Shown here: in pieces, positions 8,617 through 17,178 of the stretch
Numbering within the stretch: the first letter of the stretch is position 1
How the letters are laid out: every line of letters starts with the position of its first letter
Assembly: GCF_017848315.1 (NCBI RefSeq)
Contig: NZ_JAFKEC010000037.1
Location: forward strand, 1-51,359
DNA length: 51,359 nucleotides
Direction: 5' to 3'
Origin: Pseudomonas palmensis
GTDB lineage: Bacteria > Pseudomonadota > Gammaproteobacteria > Pseudomonadales > Pseudomonadaceae
The notes under the pieces: generated by a model
Seen by the model: the letters and a program-made list of their open reading frames with translations, nothing else
What the model was told of the DNA's origin: nothing
Database searches by the model: none
Translations under genes and position numbers: made by a program

Positions 8617-9909
8617 TCAATGTGCCGGCAGAATCTTGCCGCGGCACTCGCCAAAACCGATCGAGGCCACGCCATCACGCTTGCAGCGCGCGCGCAGGAT
8701 GATCTCGTCGCCGTCTTCGAGGAACCTGCGCACCTCGCCACTGGCCAGTTCGATCGGCACCTTGCCGCCCTCGGTAATCTCCAGCAGGCTGCCGAACTGG
8801 CCAGGCTTGGCGCCCGACAGGGTGCCCGAACCGAACAGGTCGCCTGGCTGCAACTGGCAGCCGTTGACACTGTGGTGCGCAACCATCTGCGCCACGGTCC
8901 AGTACATGCTCAGGGTGTTGCTCAGGGTCAGGCGATGCGCCGGCAGGTTCTGCTCGCGCATGCGCTCGGTCAGCAGCAGCACTTCCAGCTCGATGTCGAA
9001 CGCGCCACCCGCCTGGTCACGCGGGTCGAGCAGGTACGCCAGCGGCTGCGGATCGCCTTCGGGGCGTGCCGGCTGGGCGCAGCGGAACGGCTCCAGCGCC
9101 TCGGCGGTGACCACCCAGGGCGACACGGTGGAGATGAAGCTCTTGGACAGGAACGGGCCCAGCGGCTGGTATTCCCAGGCCTGGATGTCGCGGGCCGACC
9201 AGTCGTTGAGCAGGCAGTAGCCGGCCACGTGTTCGCCTGCCTGCGCTACCGGGATGGCATCGCCCATGGCATTGCCCTGGCCGATCCAGATGCCCAGCTC
9301 CAGTTCGTAGTCCAGCCGCGCGCACGGGCCGAAGCTCGGCTCGGTTTGCCCGGCGGGCAGGGTCTGGCCGTTGGGCCGACGGACATCGGTACCCGACGGG
9401 CGAATGGTCGAGGCACGGCCGTGGTAGCCGATCGGCACATACTTGTAGTTGGGCAGCAGCGGGTTGTCGGGGCGGAACAGCTTGCCGACGTTCTTGGCGT
9501 GCTCGATGCCTACATAGAAGTCGGTGTAGTCGCCGATGCGCGCCGGCAGGTGCAGTTGGCACTCGGCGGCCGGGTACAGGGCCGGCTTCAGCGCAGCCTG
9601 GTGCGGGCTGTCGGCACCCAGCAGTTCGAGCAGGCGCTCGCGCAGGGCCACGCGGGCCTCACGGCCCAGGGCGAAATAGGCGTTCAGCGCACCACCACGG
9701 GTGGCCTGCACCGCATTGCGGGCCTGGCCGTCGAACAGCCCGGCGGCCAGCACCGCGTCGAGGTCCAGAATCGCGTCACCGATGGCCACACCGCAGCGAC
9801 GCTCGTCGCTGCCACGGCTGAAGATACCCAGCGGCAGGTTCTGCAGCGGGAAATCGCTATGCCCGTTGGCGTGCTCGACCCAACTGCGGGCAATGGCGGA
9901 CTGGTTCAT
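8617..9909 (-). CDS. fahA: Fumarylacetoacetase
   Basis: Hydrolyses fumarylacetoacetate to fumarate and acetoacetate, the last step of the homogentisate pathway. The 430-aa length is standard. Active-site segments seen in FAH enzymes are present: DYTDFYVGIEHAKN (metal Asp and catalytic His), LDYELELGIWIG (two metal-binding Glu) and NDWSARDIQAWEYQPLGPF (metal Asp). The start MNQSAIARSW has GGAGATAAC upstream and lies only 2 bp after the hmgA stop, showing tight operon coupling; a longer in-frame ATG inside hmgA is not supported. Confidence 0.97.
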   Translation of the reverse strand: MNQSAIARSWVEHANGHSDFPLQNLPLGIFSRGSDERRCGVAIGDAILDLDAVLAAGLFDGQARNAVQATRGGALNAYFALGREARVALRERLLELLGADSPHQAALKPALYPAAECQLHLPARIGDYTDFYVGIEHAKNVGKLFRPDNPLLPNYKYVPIGYHGRASTIRPSGTDVRRPNGQTLPAGQTEPSFGPCARLDYELELGIWIGQGNAMGDAIPVAQAGEHVAGYCLLNDWSARDIQAWEYQPLGPFLSKSFISTVSPWVVTAEALEPFRCAQPARPEGDPQPLAYLLDPRDQAGGAFDIELEVLLLTERMREQNLPAHRLTLSNTLSMYWTVAQMVAHHSVNGCQLQPGDLFGSGTLSGAKPGQFGSLLEITEGGKVPIELASGEVRRFLEDGDEIILRARCKRDGVASIGFGECRGKILPAH

Positions 9910-9911
9910 GG

Positions 9912-11213
9912 TTATCTCCGATTCGGGGTGAAGGTGCTCGGCAAGGTGGCCCAGCACGTGTCGTAGTCGGCCTGCAGTTGCGGGCATTCAAGCGCATGGC
10001 GGGTCGGGCGCAGCACCTGGCTGGTCTCGAACATGAACGCCATGGTGTTGTCGATCTTGCTCGGCGCAAGGTCGGCGGCAATCGCCCTGGCGCAGGTTTC
10101 GGCGTCCGGGCCGTGGGCGCTCATGCAGCTGTGCAGCGAGGCGCCGCCGGGCAGGAAGCCTTCGGCCTTGGCGTCGTACTCGCCCTTGATCAACCCCATG
10201 AACTCGTTCATCAGGTTGCGGTGGAACCACGGTGGACGGAAGGTGTTCTCGGCCACCATCCAGCGCGGCGGGAAAATCACGAAATCGATGTTGGCCATGC
10301 CCGGTACGCTGGTAGGCGAAGTGAGCACGGTGAAGATCGACGGGTCGGGATGGTCGAAGCTGACCGTGCCGATGGTGTTGAAGCGGCGCAGGTCGTATTT
10401 GTACGGCACGTTGTTGCCGTGCCAGGCCACCACGTCCAGCGGCGAGTGCTGCAGTTCGCAGCCCCACAGCTCGCCGAGGAACTTCTGTACCAGCGGCACC
10501 GGGCCCTGCTGCTCTTCGTAGTGGGCCACCGGCGCGAGGAAGTCGCGCGGGTTGGCCAGGCCGTTGCTGCCCAGCGGGCCCAGGTCCGGAATGCGCAGCG
10601 GCGCGCCGTGGTTTTCGGCAATGTAGCCACGCGCCTGACTGTCGAGCAGCTCGACGCGAAACTTCAGGCCACGGGGCAGCACGGCGATTTCCAGCGGCTC
10701 CACGTCCAGCACGCCCAGCTCGGTGACGAGGCGCAGGCGACCCTGCTCGGGTACCAGCAGCAGTTCGCCATCGGCGTTGAAGAACACCCGCTCCATGGAA
10801 CGGTTGGCGCGGTAGTTGTAGATGCTGATGCCGGCCGGCTTTTGCGCCGCCGAGTTGGCCGCCATGGCGACCCAGCCGTCGATGAAGTCGGTGGGCTCGG
10901 CCGGGATGTCCAGCGGGCTCCAGCGCAGCCGGTTGGGGGTTACCGGGCCCAGCGGGCCGCCGCTCAACTGGCGCTCGAGGCGTTCGAATGCCGGGTGCAG
11001 TGCCGATGGCCGGATACGGTACAGCCAGGTACGCCGCTGCTCGCTGCGCGCCATGGTGAACGCGGTGCCGGAAAACAGCTCGGCATACAGGCCATACGGG
11101 GCTTTTTGCGGGGAGTTCTGGCCAACCGGCAGGGCGCCGGGCAATGCCTCGCTGGCAAATTCGTTGCCGAAGCCGCTCTGGTAAGCGAGGGCGGGAGTGG
11201 AATCGACGTTCAT
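9912..11213 (-). CDS. hmgA: Homogentisate 1,2-dioxygenase
   Basis: Fe(II)-dependent ring-cleaving enzyme turning homogentisate into maleylacetoacetate, the central step of Phe/Tyr breakdown. The 433-aa protein holds the iron ligands in FRPPWFHRNLMNEFMG (His and Glu) and LHSCMSAHGPD (His), plus the conserved start YQSGFGNEFASEALPGALP. It is the first gene of the three-gene operon, and the HmgR operator lies about 40 bp upstream. Loss of this gene in pseudomonads causes brown pyomelanin; here it appears intact. Confidence 0.98.
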   Translation of the reverse strand: MNVDSTPALAYQSGFGNEFASEALPGALPVGQNSPQKAPYGLYAELFSGTAFTMARSEQRRTWLYRIRPSALHPAFERLERQLSGGPLGPVTPNRLRWSPLDIPAEPTDFIDGWVAMAANSAAQKPAGISIYNYRANRSMERVFFNADGELLLVPEQGRLRLVTELGVLDVEPLEIAVLPRGLKFRVELLDSQARGYIAENHGAPLRIPDLGPLGSNGLANPRDFLAPVAHYEEQQGPVPLVQKFLGELWGCELQHSPLDVVAWHGNNVPYKYDLRRFNTIGTVSFDHPDPSIFTVLTSPTSVPGMANIDFVIFPPRWMVAENTFRPPWFHRNLMNEFMGLIKGEYDAKAEGFLPGGASLHSCMSAHGPDAETCARAIAADLAPSKIDNTMAFMFETSQVLRPTRHALECPQLQADYDTCWATLPSTFTPNRR

Positions 11214-11253
11214 CGAGCCTCCAGTCAGGTAGCGTTATTATTATCGTAAACTG

Positions 11254-11270
11254 ATTACGCATAACGTAAT
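11254..11270. promoter_or_regulatory. HmgR operator palindrome
   Basis: ATTACGCATAACGTAAT is a perfect 17-bp palindrome (6-5-6) in the hmgA/hmgR divergent region. A 17-bp palindromic HmgR site is described for P. putida hmgA, which supports this assignment. Homogentisate would release repression. Confidence 0.9.
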
Positions 11271-11331
11271 TTGATACCTGTAACCCGTCAAGCTATAAAG
11301 ACGCCCACCTGTCAACACGGACCCCTTTCCC

Positions 11332-12111
11332 ATGAGCAAAACCAGCACCGCCGACAGCAACGGCAAACAGAAGGTCCGCTCGGCGGAGGTCGGTACCGAC
11401 ATTCTCAAGGCGCTGGCCCAGCTGTCGCCGGCCACCTCGCTGTCGCGCCTGGCCGAGCATGTGCAGATGCCCGCGAGCAAGGTGCATCGCTACCTGCAGG
11501 CCCTGATCGCCAGCGGCTTTGCCGAGCAGAACCCGGCCACCAACCACTACGGGCTGGGCCGTGAAGCCCTGCGCGTGGGCCTGGCCGCGCTGGGCGGGAT
11601 GGACGTGCTCAAAGTGGCGGCCATGCCGTTGTCACAGCTGCGTGACGCGCTCAATGAAAGCTGCTTTATCGCGGTGTGGGGCAACCAGGGCGCAACGGTG
11701 GTGAACATCGAACCTGCGGTGCGCGCCGTGACGGTGGTGACGCAGATCGGCTCGGTGCTGCCGTTGCTCAGTTCGTCCACCGGGCTGGTGTTCGGGGCCT
11801 ACCTGCCCCAGCGCGAGACCATCGAGTTGCGCGACCAGGAACTGCTTGCCCTGGGCCAGGACGCCGCAGACTACGAAGCGCTGTTTGCGCAGATCCGCGC
11901 ACGCGGCCTGCACCATGTGCATGGCCTGCTGATGCCGGGGGTGGATGCGCTGTCGGCACCGGTGTTCAACGCCATGGGCAACATCGCTGCCGTGCTGACC
12001 GTGGTGGGCCCTACCTCGATTTTCCATGCCGATGAACAGGGCCCGGCGGCGCAGCAGCTGCAGGCGGCGGCGCAGGCAATCAGCTGGCGCATGGGCTATG
12101 AGCCACAGTGA
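11332..12111 (+). CDS. hmgR: IclR-family repressor of the homogentisate operon
   Basis: A 259-aa IclR regulator. The N-terminal winged helix-turn-helix spans about residues 22-80 (LKALAQLSPATSLSRLAEHVQMPASKVHRYLQALIASGFAEQ region) and the IclR effector domain occupies the rest, ending with SWRMGYEPQ. Position divergent to hmgA with a palindromic operator between them identifies it as the homogentisate-responsive HmgR. The ATG beginning MSKTSTADSN fits the family; no strong Shine-Dalgarno is visible. Confidence 0.95.
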   Translation: MSKTSTADSNGKQKVRSAEVGTDILKALAQLSPATSLSRLAEHVQMPASKVHRYLQALIASGFAEQNPATNHYGLGREALRVGLAALGGMDVLKVAAMPLSQLRDALNESCFIAVWGNQGATVVNIEPAVRAVTVVTQIGSVLPLLSSSTGLVFGAYLPQRETIELRDQELLALGQDAADYEALFAQIRARGLHHVHGLLMPGVDALSAPVFNAMGNIAAVLTVVGPTSIFHADEQGPAAQQLQAAAQAISWRMGYEPQ

Positions 12112-12282
12112 CCTGTTTTGGTGCACTGTTACCCACTTTGCAACAGTGAATGTCCGAAACGTCTATTTTTTTCGGTAGGGGGGCTGGCTATGCTGGCCGG
12201 GCTTGCAGCGAAACGCGGTTTCGCCAGGCGCTGGGCCGATGGTTTGGCGGTTAATGTCAGGTTAATCCTCTCCCCCTAGAGT

Positions 12283-12390
12283 AACCACCTGACACGTTGA
12301 ACCCTCCCCCTTCAGGTTCACCGACGTTGATTTTGAAGCTCCTTGATCTACGTCTTGCTTGGCCGCTGCTTTTGCAGCGGCCTTTTTTAT
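12283..12390 (+). ncRNA. Candidate small RNA with strong terminator
   Basis: No ORF lies here, yet a +-strand terminator ends the interval although both neighbours (hmgR far upstream, the SDR gene antisense) do not need it. Upstream, CTAGAGT (12276-12282) resembles a -10, with ATGTCA 17 bp before it. The predicted RNA opens with a hairpin (ACCTGA/TCAGGT arms, 12287-12317) that presents CCCTCCCCC in its loop, an obvious anti-Shine-Dalgarno sequence, followed by a single-stranded stretch and the terminator. Known Pseudomonas sRNA identity not recognised. Confidence 0.5.
12361..12390 (+). terminator. Rho-independent terminator
   Basis: GGCCGCTGC-tttt-GCAGCGGCC, a perfect 9-bp stem, followed by TTTTTTATTT on the + strand. 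It ends the putative sRNA. Confidence 0.9.
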
Positions 12391-12404
12391 TTGTGCTGCC
12401 CGGT

Positions 12405-13316
12405 TCAGCCTGCGTGCCTGTGCAGATTGGCCATCATCTGCTGCAACGCCTCGAGGCTGTCCTGCGGGTGCACCGCGCCCTCGAAATCGCCGATGGCATC
12501 CCAACTTGCGGCGATGTCTTCCACGCTCATGCCCTGGCGCGGGTCGAAGCCCACCCCCAGGCTGCGTTCCCAGCGCACCTTGCCCACCCAGCCGCCACCG
12601 ACCTCGTACAGCCCGCCGGTGTCCTGGCAGCGATCACTGCCCAGGTACACCACCAGCGGGCTGATCAGCTCGGGCTTGAGCTGTTCGAACACCTGCGGCG
12701 GAATCAGCCCCTCGGTCATGCGCGTGCCACCGGTGGGGGCGATGGCATTGACCAGGATGCCGTGCTTGCGCCCCTCGAGCGCCAGGGTGCGGGTCAGCCC
12801 GTACAGGCCCAGCTTGGCCATGCCGTAGTTGGCCTGGCCGAAATTGCCATAGATGCCCGAGGTGGACGAGGTGAAGATCACCCGCCCCGCGTTCTGCTCG
12901 CGCAGGTGCGGCCAGGCGGCGCGGGTGAGTTTGTAGGCACCCTCCACATGCACGCGGTACACCTGGTCCCAGTCGCTGTCCTCCATCTTGTGAAAGGTCT
13001 TGTCCCGCAGGATGCCGGCGTTGTTGACCAGCACATCCACGCGGCCGAAGGTGTCCAGCGCCTGCTGGACGATACGCTCGCCATCGGTGACCGAGTCATG
13101 GCTGGCCACCGCCGTGCCGCCCGCCTCGCGAATCTCGGCCACCACACGGTCGGCCGCCGATGCGCTGGCGCCTTCACCATGGGTGGAGCCTCCCAGGTCG
13201 TTGACCACCACGCGGGCACCATGACGGGCGAACAGCAGCGCATGGGCACGCCCGAGGCCCCCGCCAGCGCCGGTCACAATCACTACTTTTTCATCCAGGC
13301 GAATCGACTCGGTCAT
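12405..13316 (-). CDS. SDR family oxidoreductase, MFE-2 (3-hydroxyacyl-CoA dehydrogenase) like
   Basis: A 303-aa short-chain dehydrogenase. The NAD motif TGAGGGLGRAHALLFA followed by VVVNDLGGSTHGEG is typical of the dehydrogenase unit of multifunctional enzyme type 2 (peroxisomal beta-oxidation), and the catalytic Ser-Tyr-Lys set lies in TSSTSGIYGNFGQANYGMAKLG. A role in acyl-CoA or bile/steroid-like side chain oxidation is possible but unproven. The C-terminal 60 residues extend past the SDR fold, as in MFE-2 relatives. It stands alone on its strand, with an antisense terminator just beyond its stop. Confidence 0.85.
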   Translation of the reverse strand: MTESIRLDEKVVIVTGAGGGLGRAHALLFARHGARVVVNDLGGSTHGEGASASAADRVVAEIREAGGTAVASHDSVTDGERIVQQALDTFGRVDVLVNNAGILRDKTFHKMEDSDWDQVYRVHVEGAYKLTRAAWPHLREQNAGRVIFTSSTSGIYGNFGQANYGMAKLGLYGLTRTLALEGRKHGILVNAIAPTGGTRMTEGLIPPQVFEQLKPELISPLVVYLGSDRCQDTGGLYEVGGGWVGKVRWERSLGVGFDPRQGMSVEDIAASWDAIGDFEGAVHPQDSLEALQQMMANLHRHAG

Positions 13317-13427
13317 CTCGGCACTCCGTTAACTGCAAGGAATATGGCAGCCAGTGTCAGCCAGCGCCCGGCCCCGGACAATCAACCGGGCGGACGCTGA
13401 ATGGCAGGCAATAAGGCAGCGGGATGA

Positions 13428-14333
13428 TCAGGACCAGGCGACCTTGTGCGCCAGGCTTGGCAGGGGTTGCTGCCGAAATGCCAGGTAGTGGCGCAGCACC
13501 TGTACCGGTGCCTCGGTGTGCGGATAATGGCCGATGCCCTGCAGGGTCACGGTGTCGGGTTGGGGCACCAGTTCGCAGTAGCGCGCCACCACATGCGCAC
13601 CCGATACCGGGTCGGCGGCGCCATTGATAAGGCGCAGCGGTACGCCTGACTGCTGCAAGGCCGCCACCCAGCGCTCGCGCCAGGTGACGCGCTCGGGTAC
13701 ATAGGCTGCCAGCTTGTGCAGGATGCGATTGCCGCGGTTGGAGGCGATCAGGCTCCAGCAGTCATCCAGCACGCTTTCACTGGGGCGTGTGCTGCGGCCA
13801 TAGAGGTGGGTGACATTCCTGACCAGGTCGTCGCGCCCGAACGAGCGCGCCACCAGCCAGCCAAGCCGGCTGAGCAGGAGCTTGTGCACCAGCAACGCAC
13901 GGTGGCACTCCGGGAACAGGCCGGCGTTGAGAAACGCGCAACTGGCCACCTGGGCCGCCCCCTCGTGGTGACGGGCGAGCAGTTCCTGGGCCACCGTGGC
14001 GCCATAGTCATGGGCCAGCAGGTGCACCGGCTCCTGAACCTGCAGGTGTTCGAGCAGGGCCTGCTGTACGTCTGCCTGTTCCAGCAGGCTGTAGGTGTGG
14101 TGCAACGGCTTGGACGAGTCACCGAAGCCGAGCATGTCGCAGGCGATCACGCGAAAGCGCTGGGCCAGGGGTTGCCACAGGTAGTGCCAGTCCCAGCTGG
14201 CGGTGGGGAAGCCGTGCAGCAGAAGCAGGGGCTCGCCCTGCCCTGCGCTCCAGTAGCGAATCGATTGCTGGCGAAACGTGAAACTGCGACCACGGGTACG
14301 CCAGACACTCAAGGGAATCTCGGCGAGGGGCAT
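13428..14333 (-). CDS. Alpha/beta hydrolase, epoxide hydrolase/haloalkane dehalogenase type
   Basis: A 301-aa alpha/beta-fold hydrolase. LLLLHGFPTASWDW gives the oxyanion HG-P motif. The nucleophile elbow AHDYGATVAQEL carries Asp rather than Ser, as in epoxide hydrolases and haloalkane dehalogenases. INGAADPVSGAH and GIGHYPHTEAP supply the acid and His. The ATG beginning MPLAEIPLS has AGGA upstream; an earlier ATG would add 31 unlike residues. Substrate unknown. No signal peptide, so cytoplasmic. It is separated by about 110 bp from the SDR gene and may be its own unit. Confidence 0.82.
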   Translation of the reverse strand: MPLAEIPLSVWRTRGRSFTFRQQSIRYWSAGQGEPLLLLHGFPTASWDWHYLWQPLAQRFRVIACDMLGFGDSSKPLHHTYSLLEQADVQQALLEHLQVQEPVHLLAHDYGATVAQELLARHHEGAAQVASCAFLNAGLFPECHRALLVHKLLLSRLGWLVARSFGRDDLVRNVTHLYGRSTRPSESVLDDCWSLIASNRGNRILHKLAAYVPERVTWRERWVAALQQSGVPLRLINGAADPVSGAHVVARYCELVPQPDTVTLQGIGHYPHTEAPVQVLRHYLAFRQQPLPSLAHKVAWS

Positions 14334-14525
14334 CACGCAGGTCCTGGTTCGGGGCTGCAACTTCCTGGGGGCAGCGCGTTGTCGGGCAAAGGGTTGGCGG
14401 CGGTCATTGCAATCACCTCGGCACATGGGTGTGCTCTGCTGCCGGTCAGTCTAGAGGCGCTATTCGATGGCGGGTGTTGCATTGCCAGCCAGCTTATTGG
14501 CCCATCGGGTCAGGGCAGTAAATAG

Positions 14526-15212
14526 TTACAGCAGGTGACGTAACAGTGGCGCCATGAACAGGTTGAAAATGCCCGTCAGCACCATCACCAGCCCCGCCAC
14601 AGAGCCCTCTTCGCCGCCCACCTCATGGGCTCGGCTGACCCCGGCACCATGCGCCCCCACCCCGAACAGCGCCCCGCGTGCCAGCGGCGTGCGCAAGGGC
14701 AGGTACTTGAGCAGTACCCCGCCCATCAGGGCACCGAGCACCCCGGTGAACATCACGAACACCGCGGTGAGTTCCGGCACACCGCCCAGGTCGTGGGCCA
14801 GCGGCATGGCAAAGGGTGTGGTGATCGAGCGTGGCAGCAGCGACAGGCTCACCTGATTGTCCAGCGACAACGCATGGGCCAGGGCCCACGAACTACCGAT
14901 GGACGCCGCACTGCCCACCAGCATGCCCAGCGACAGGGCCGGCCAGTGGCGTGCCAGCAGCGCCCGCTGCTGCCAGATAGGCACCGCAAAGGCCACGGTG
15001 ACCGGGCCCAGCACCGACATCAGCCAGTGGGTGTTGCGCGCATACTCGGCGTAACCGGTGTGCAATGGCACCGCCACCGCCAGCAGCACCACCGGGACCA
15101 GGATCAGCGGCGACAGCAGGTAGCGCCCGGTACGTCGGTACAGCCAGCGGCTGCCCAGGTAGGCCAGCAGAGTCAGCGCCAGCCAGAACAGCGACATCGG
15201 CTCAAGCGTCAT
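14526..15212 (-). CDS. lrgB: LrgB/CidB family membrane protein
   Basis: A 228-aa multi-pass membrane protein of the LrgB family, which pairs with LrgA/CidA and affects murein hydrolase activity, cell lysis or export of small metabolites. Family marks: SITTPFAMPLAHDLGG, AVFVMFTGVLGALMG and GVGAHGAGVSRAHEVGGEEGSVAGL. Its start overlaps the end of the lrgA-like gene by 11 bp, so the two are translated together. A LysR gene is divergent from the pair, as in cid loci. The lrg versus cid label is not settled by sequence. Confidence 0.92.
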   Translation of the reverse strand: MTLEPMSLFWLALTLLAYLGSRWLYRRTGRYLLSPLILVPVVLLAVAVPLHTGYAEYARNTHWLMSVLGPVTVAFAVPIWQQRALLARHWPALSLGMLVGSAASIGSSWALAHALSLDNQVSLSLLPRSITTPFAMPLAHDLGGVPELTAVFVMFTGVLGALMGGVLLKYLPLRTPLARGALFGVGAHGAGVSRAHEVGGEEGSVAGLVMVLTGIFNLFMAPLLRHLL

Positions 15213-15588
15213 GGCGCAGCCTCCAGCGGCACGCCCACTCCACCGTGAAGGCAGTGGCGAGCATCACCAGCAGCGTGCTTGCACCGATCACCAGCAGAAT
15301 GCGCCAGCCTTCGCTGCGCAGTAGCGGGCCGTAGTCGAGCAGGCTCATCAGCGCCGGAATGAAGAACAGCAGCATCTCTGCCATCAGCAGGGTGGCGCCG
15401 GTCTGCAGGGTGGCCGGCTTGACCCGCCCGGTGGCGAACACCAGCAGCAACAGCGCCATGCCCACCACACCGCCCGGGATCGGCCAGTGCAGCCAGGCCG
15501 ACAGCTGGCAACCGAGCAGGTACAGCACCAGCAGCACGCCCAGTTCGGCGAGCAGGCGCGAAAATTTCTTGAATGAAACGGCAGTCAT
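15202..15588 (-). CDS. lrgA: LrgA/CidA family holin-like membrane protein
   Basis: A 128-aa protein with four hydrophobic helices and the family pattern LGVLLVLYLLGCQLSAWLHWPIPGGVVGMALLL, then LLMAEMLLFFIPALMSLLDY. These holin-like proteins act with LrgB partners in the inner membrane. I used the ATG starting MTAVSFKK, with AGGACCCC upstream; a longer frame adds 15 residues. First gene of the two-gene operon, divergent from a LysR regulator, with a perfect palindrome in the shared promoter region. Confidence 0.92.
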   Translation of the reverse strand: MTAVSFKKFSRLLAELGVLLVLYLLGCQLSAWLHWPIPGGVVGMALLLLVFATGRVKPATLQTGATLLMAEMLLFFIPALMSLLDYGPLLRSEGWRILLVIGASTLLVMLATAFTVEWACRWRLRHDA

Positions 15589-15662
15589 CGAAGGGGTCCT
15601 CTGAGGTCTGCAGTTTAAAATCCCGCTGCCCATGCAAAAAGCGAATTGTTAGACTGGCCTCC

Positions 15663-15677
15663 ATTCCATAATGGAAT
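15663..15677. promoter_or_regulatory. Palindromic candidate LysR operator
   Basis: ATTCCATAATGGAAT, a perfect 7-1-7 palindrome between divergent lrgA and the LysR gene, ending 7 bp before the LysR start. It contains the T-N11-A pattern expected for LysR-family binding. Confidence 0.6.
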
Positions 15678-15684
15678 TCAGGCA

Positions 15685-16572
15685 ATGGAATTCAAGCAAC
15701 TACGCAGTTTTGTCGAAGTGGTTCATCGCGGCGGCTTCACCCAGGCCGCGCAAACCCTGCATATCAGCCAGTCGGCCGTGAGCAAGCAGGTGGCGCAGCT
15801 GGAGCACGACCTGGGCATGGCCCTGCTCGATCGCCATGGCTCGCAGTTGCACCTGACCGATGCCGGCAAGATCGTGCTGGCCCGCGGCGAGGCCATGCTG
15901 CGGCTGCGCCAGGAACTGCACAACGAACTCGACGACCTTGGCCAGCTGGCGCGGGGCGAGTTGCGCCTGGGGCTGCCGCTGCTGGGCAGCGACGCGCTGT
16001 TTGCCGGGTTGTTCGCCGAGTACCGGCGGCGCTACCCGAACATCACCGTGCAACTGCTCGAAGGCGGCAGCCTGAACGTGGAGCACGCCGTGCGCAGCGG
16101 CGAGCTGGAGCTGGGCGGCAGCCTCACGCCCACCACACCGGGCTTCGAGTGCCAGCCCTTCTGCAACGAACCGCTGGATGCACTGCTGCCAGTAGCCCAC
16201 CCACTGGCAACTGCCGCCAGCATCAACCTGGGGCAACTGGCCGACACGCCGTTTCTGCTGTACCAGCGCAGCTTCGTGCTCAATGATCGCCTGCTGGCGG
16301 CCTGCCAGGCCTATGGCTTTACCCCGAAGGAAGGCGGACGCAGCGGCCAGGCGGATTTTCTGGCGGCACTGGTGGCGGCAGGCCAGGGCGTTGTGTTGCT
16401 GCCACGGGTGGTGGCGCGGGGCCTGGAACGGCCGGGGGTGGTGCGTGTGACCTTGAGCGAGCCCAGCGACCTGCGCTGGGACATCGCCTTCATCTGGCGC
16501 CAGGGCGCCTACCTGTCACGGGCGGCGCAGGCCTGGCTGGCGCTGCTGCGCGAGCGCCCGCAACCGCTGTGA
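15685..16572 (+). CDS. LysR-family regulator (CidR-like)
   Basis: A 295-aa LysR-type regulator. The N-terminal winged helix (MEFKQLRSFVEVVHRGGFTQAAQTLHISQSAVSKQVAQLEHDLG) is canonical, followed by a periplasmic-binding-like effector domain from about residue 90. Placement divergent to lrgA-lrgB, with a perfect palindrome between, suggests control of those genes in the manner of CidR; the inducer is unknown. The ATG giving MEFKQL is the family start; an earlier ATG would add 13 residues and overlap the palindrome. Confidence 0.88.
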   Translation: MEFKQLRSFVEVVHRGGFTQAAQTLHISQSAVSKQVAQLEHDLGMALLDRHGSQLHLTDAGKIVLARGEAMLRLRQELHNELDDLGQLARGELRLGLPLLGSDALFAGLFAEYRRRYPNITVQLLEGGSLNVEHAVRSGELELGGSLTPTTPGFECQPFCNEPLDALLPVAHPLATAASINLGQLADTPFLLYQRSFVLNDRLLAACQAYGFTPKEGGRSGQADFLAALVAAGQGVVLLPRVVARGLERPGVVRVTLSEPSDLRWDIAFIWRQGAYLSRAAQAWLALLRERPQPL

Positions 16573-17028
16573 TCAGCCGCGCAGCCTGGCGATGAACTCG
16601 GCCAGCCAGGGCTCGGCGTCGGTTTCGGGAGTGACGGTTTCACTGGCGTCCAGACGCAGCATCGGCTGCACTTCGTCGAGGCCCAGTTCGGCGAACAGCT
16701 CGCGCAATTGCTCGCCGCCGCCGCAGTAGGTGTCGCCATAGCAGGAGTCGCCCAGGCCGATCACCGCACCGGGCAAGCCGCGCCAGGCACCTGGCAGCAC
16801 ATCGCGGATCTCGCTGTACAGCGGCACCAGGTTGTCGGGCAGCTCGCCCATGCCGGTGGTGGACGTGATCGCCAGAAAGGCCTGCGGGGCAAAGCCCTGA
16901 ACGTCCTGCAGGTTGGCACGGTTGGCCAGCAGGGTCTCGAAACCCGCCGCCTGGAGCAGCGAGGCGGCATGGCGTGCAACTTCCTCGGCAGTGCCGTAGA
17001 CCGAGCCGGAAAGAATGGCAACTTTCAT
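16573..17028 (-). CDS. MioC-like flavodoxin
   Basis: A 151-aa single-domain flavodoxin. The FMN phosphate loop is SGSVYGTAEEVA at the N-terminus, with ring-binding regions TSTTGMGELPDN and GLGDSCYGDTYCGGGEQL. It resembles MioC rather than the longer electron-transfer flavodoxins. It would shuttle single electrons in the cytoplasm; its partner is unknown. Its stop abuts that of the convergent LysR gene. The ATG shown gives the canonical flavodoxin N-terminus; the open frame upstream of it is not coding-like. Confidence 0.85.
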   Translation of the reverse strand: MKVAILSGSVYGTAEEVARHAASLLQAAGFETLLANRANLQDVQGFAPQAFLAITSTTGMGELPDNLVPLYSEIRDVLPGAWRGLPGAVIGLGDSCYGDTYCGGGEQLRELFAELGLDEVQPMLRLDASETVTPETDAEPWLAEFIARLRG

Positions 17029-17178
17029 AACTAATCCCGAAGCTGAGTAAAAGCGTAGGATACTACCACCTGATGCGGGTACCGGACGCTGGCAATTGGC
17101 CCGCATGCAGATGCCGACCGCTCGGCAATCCACTAGAATCCTTCGCCTGGGTGCCCCTTTCACATTCGGTTCGACACG

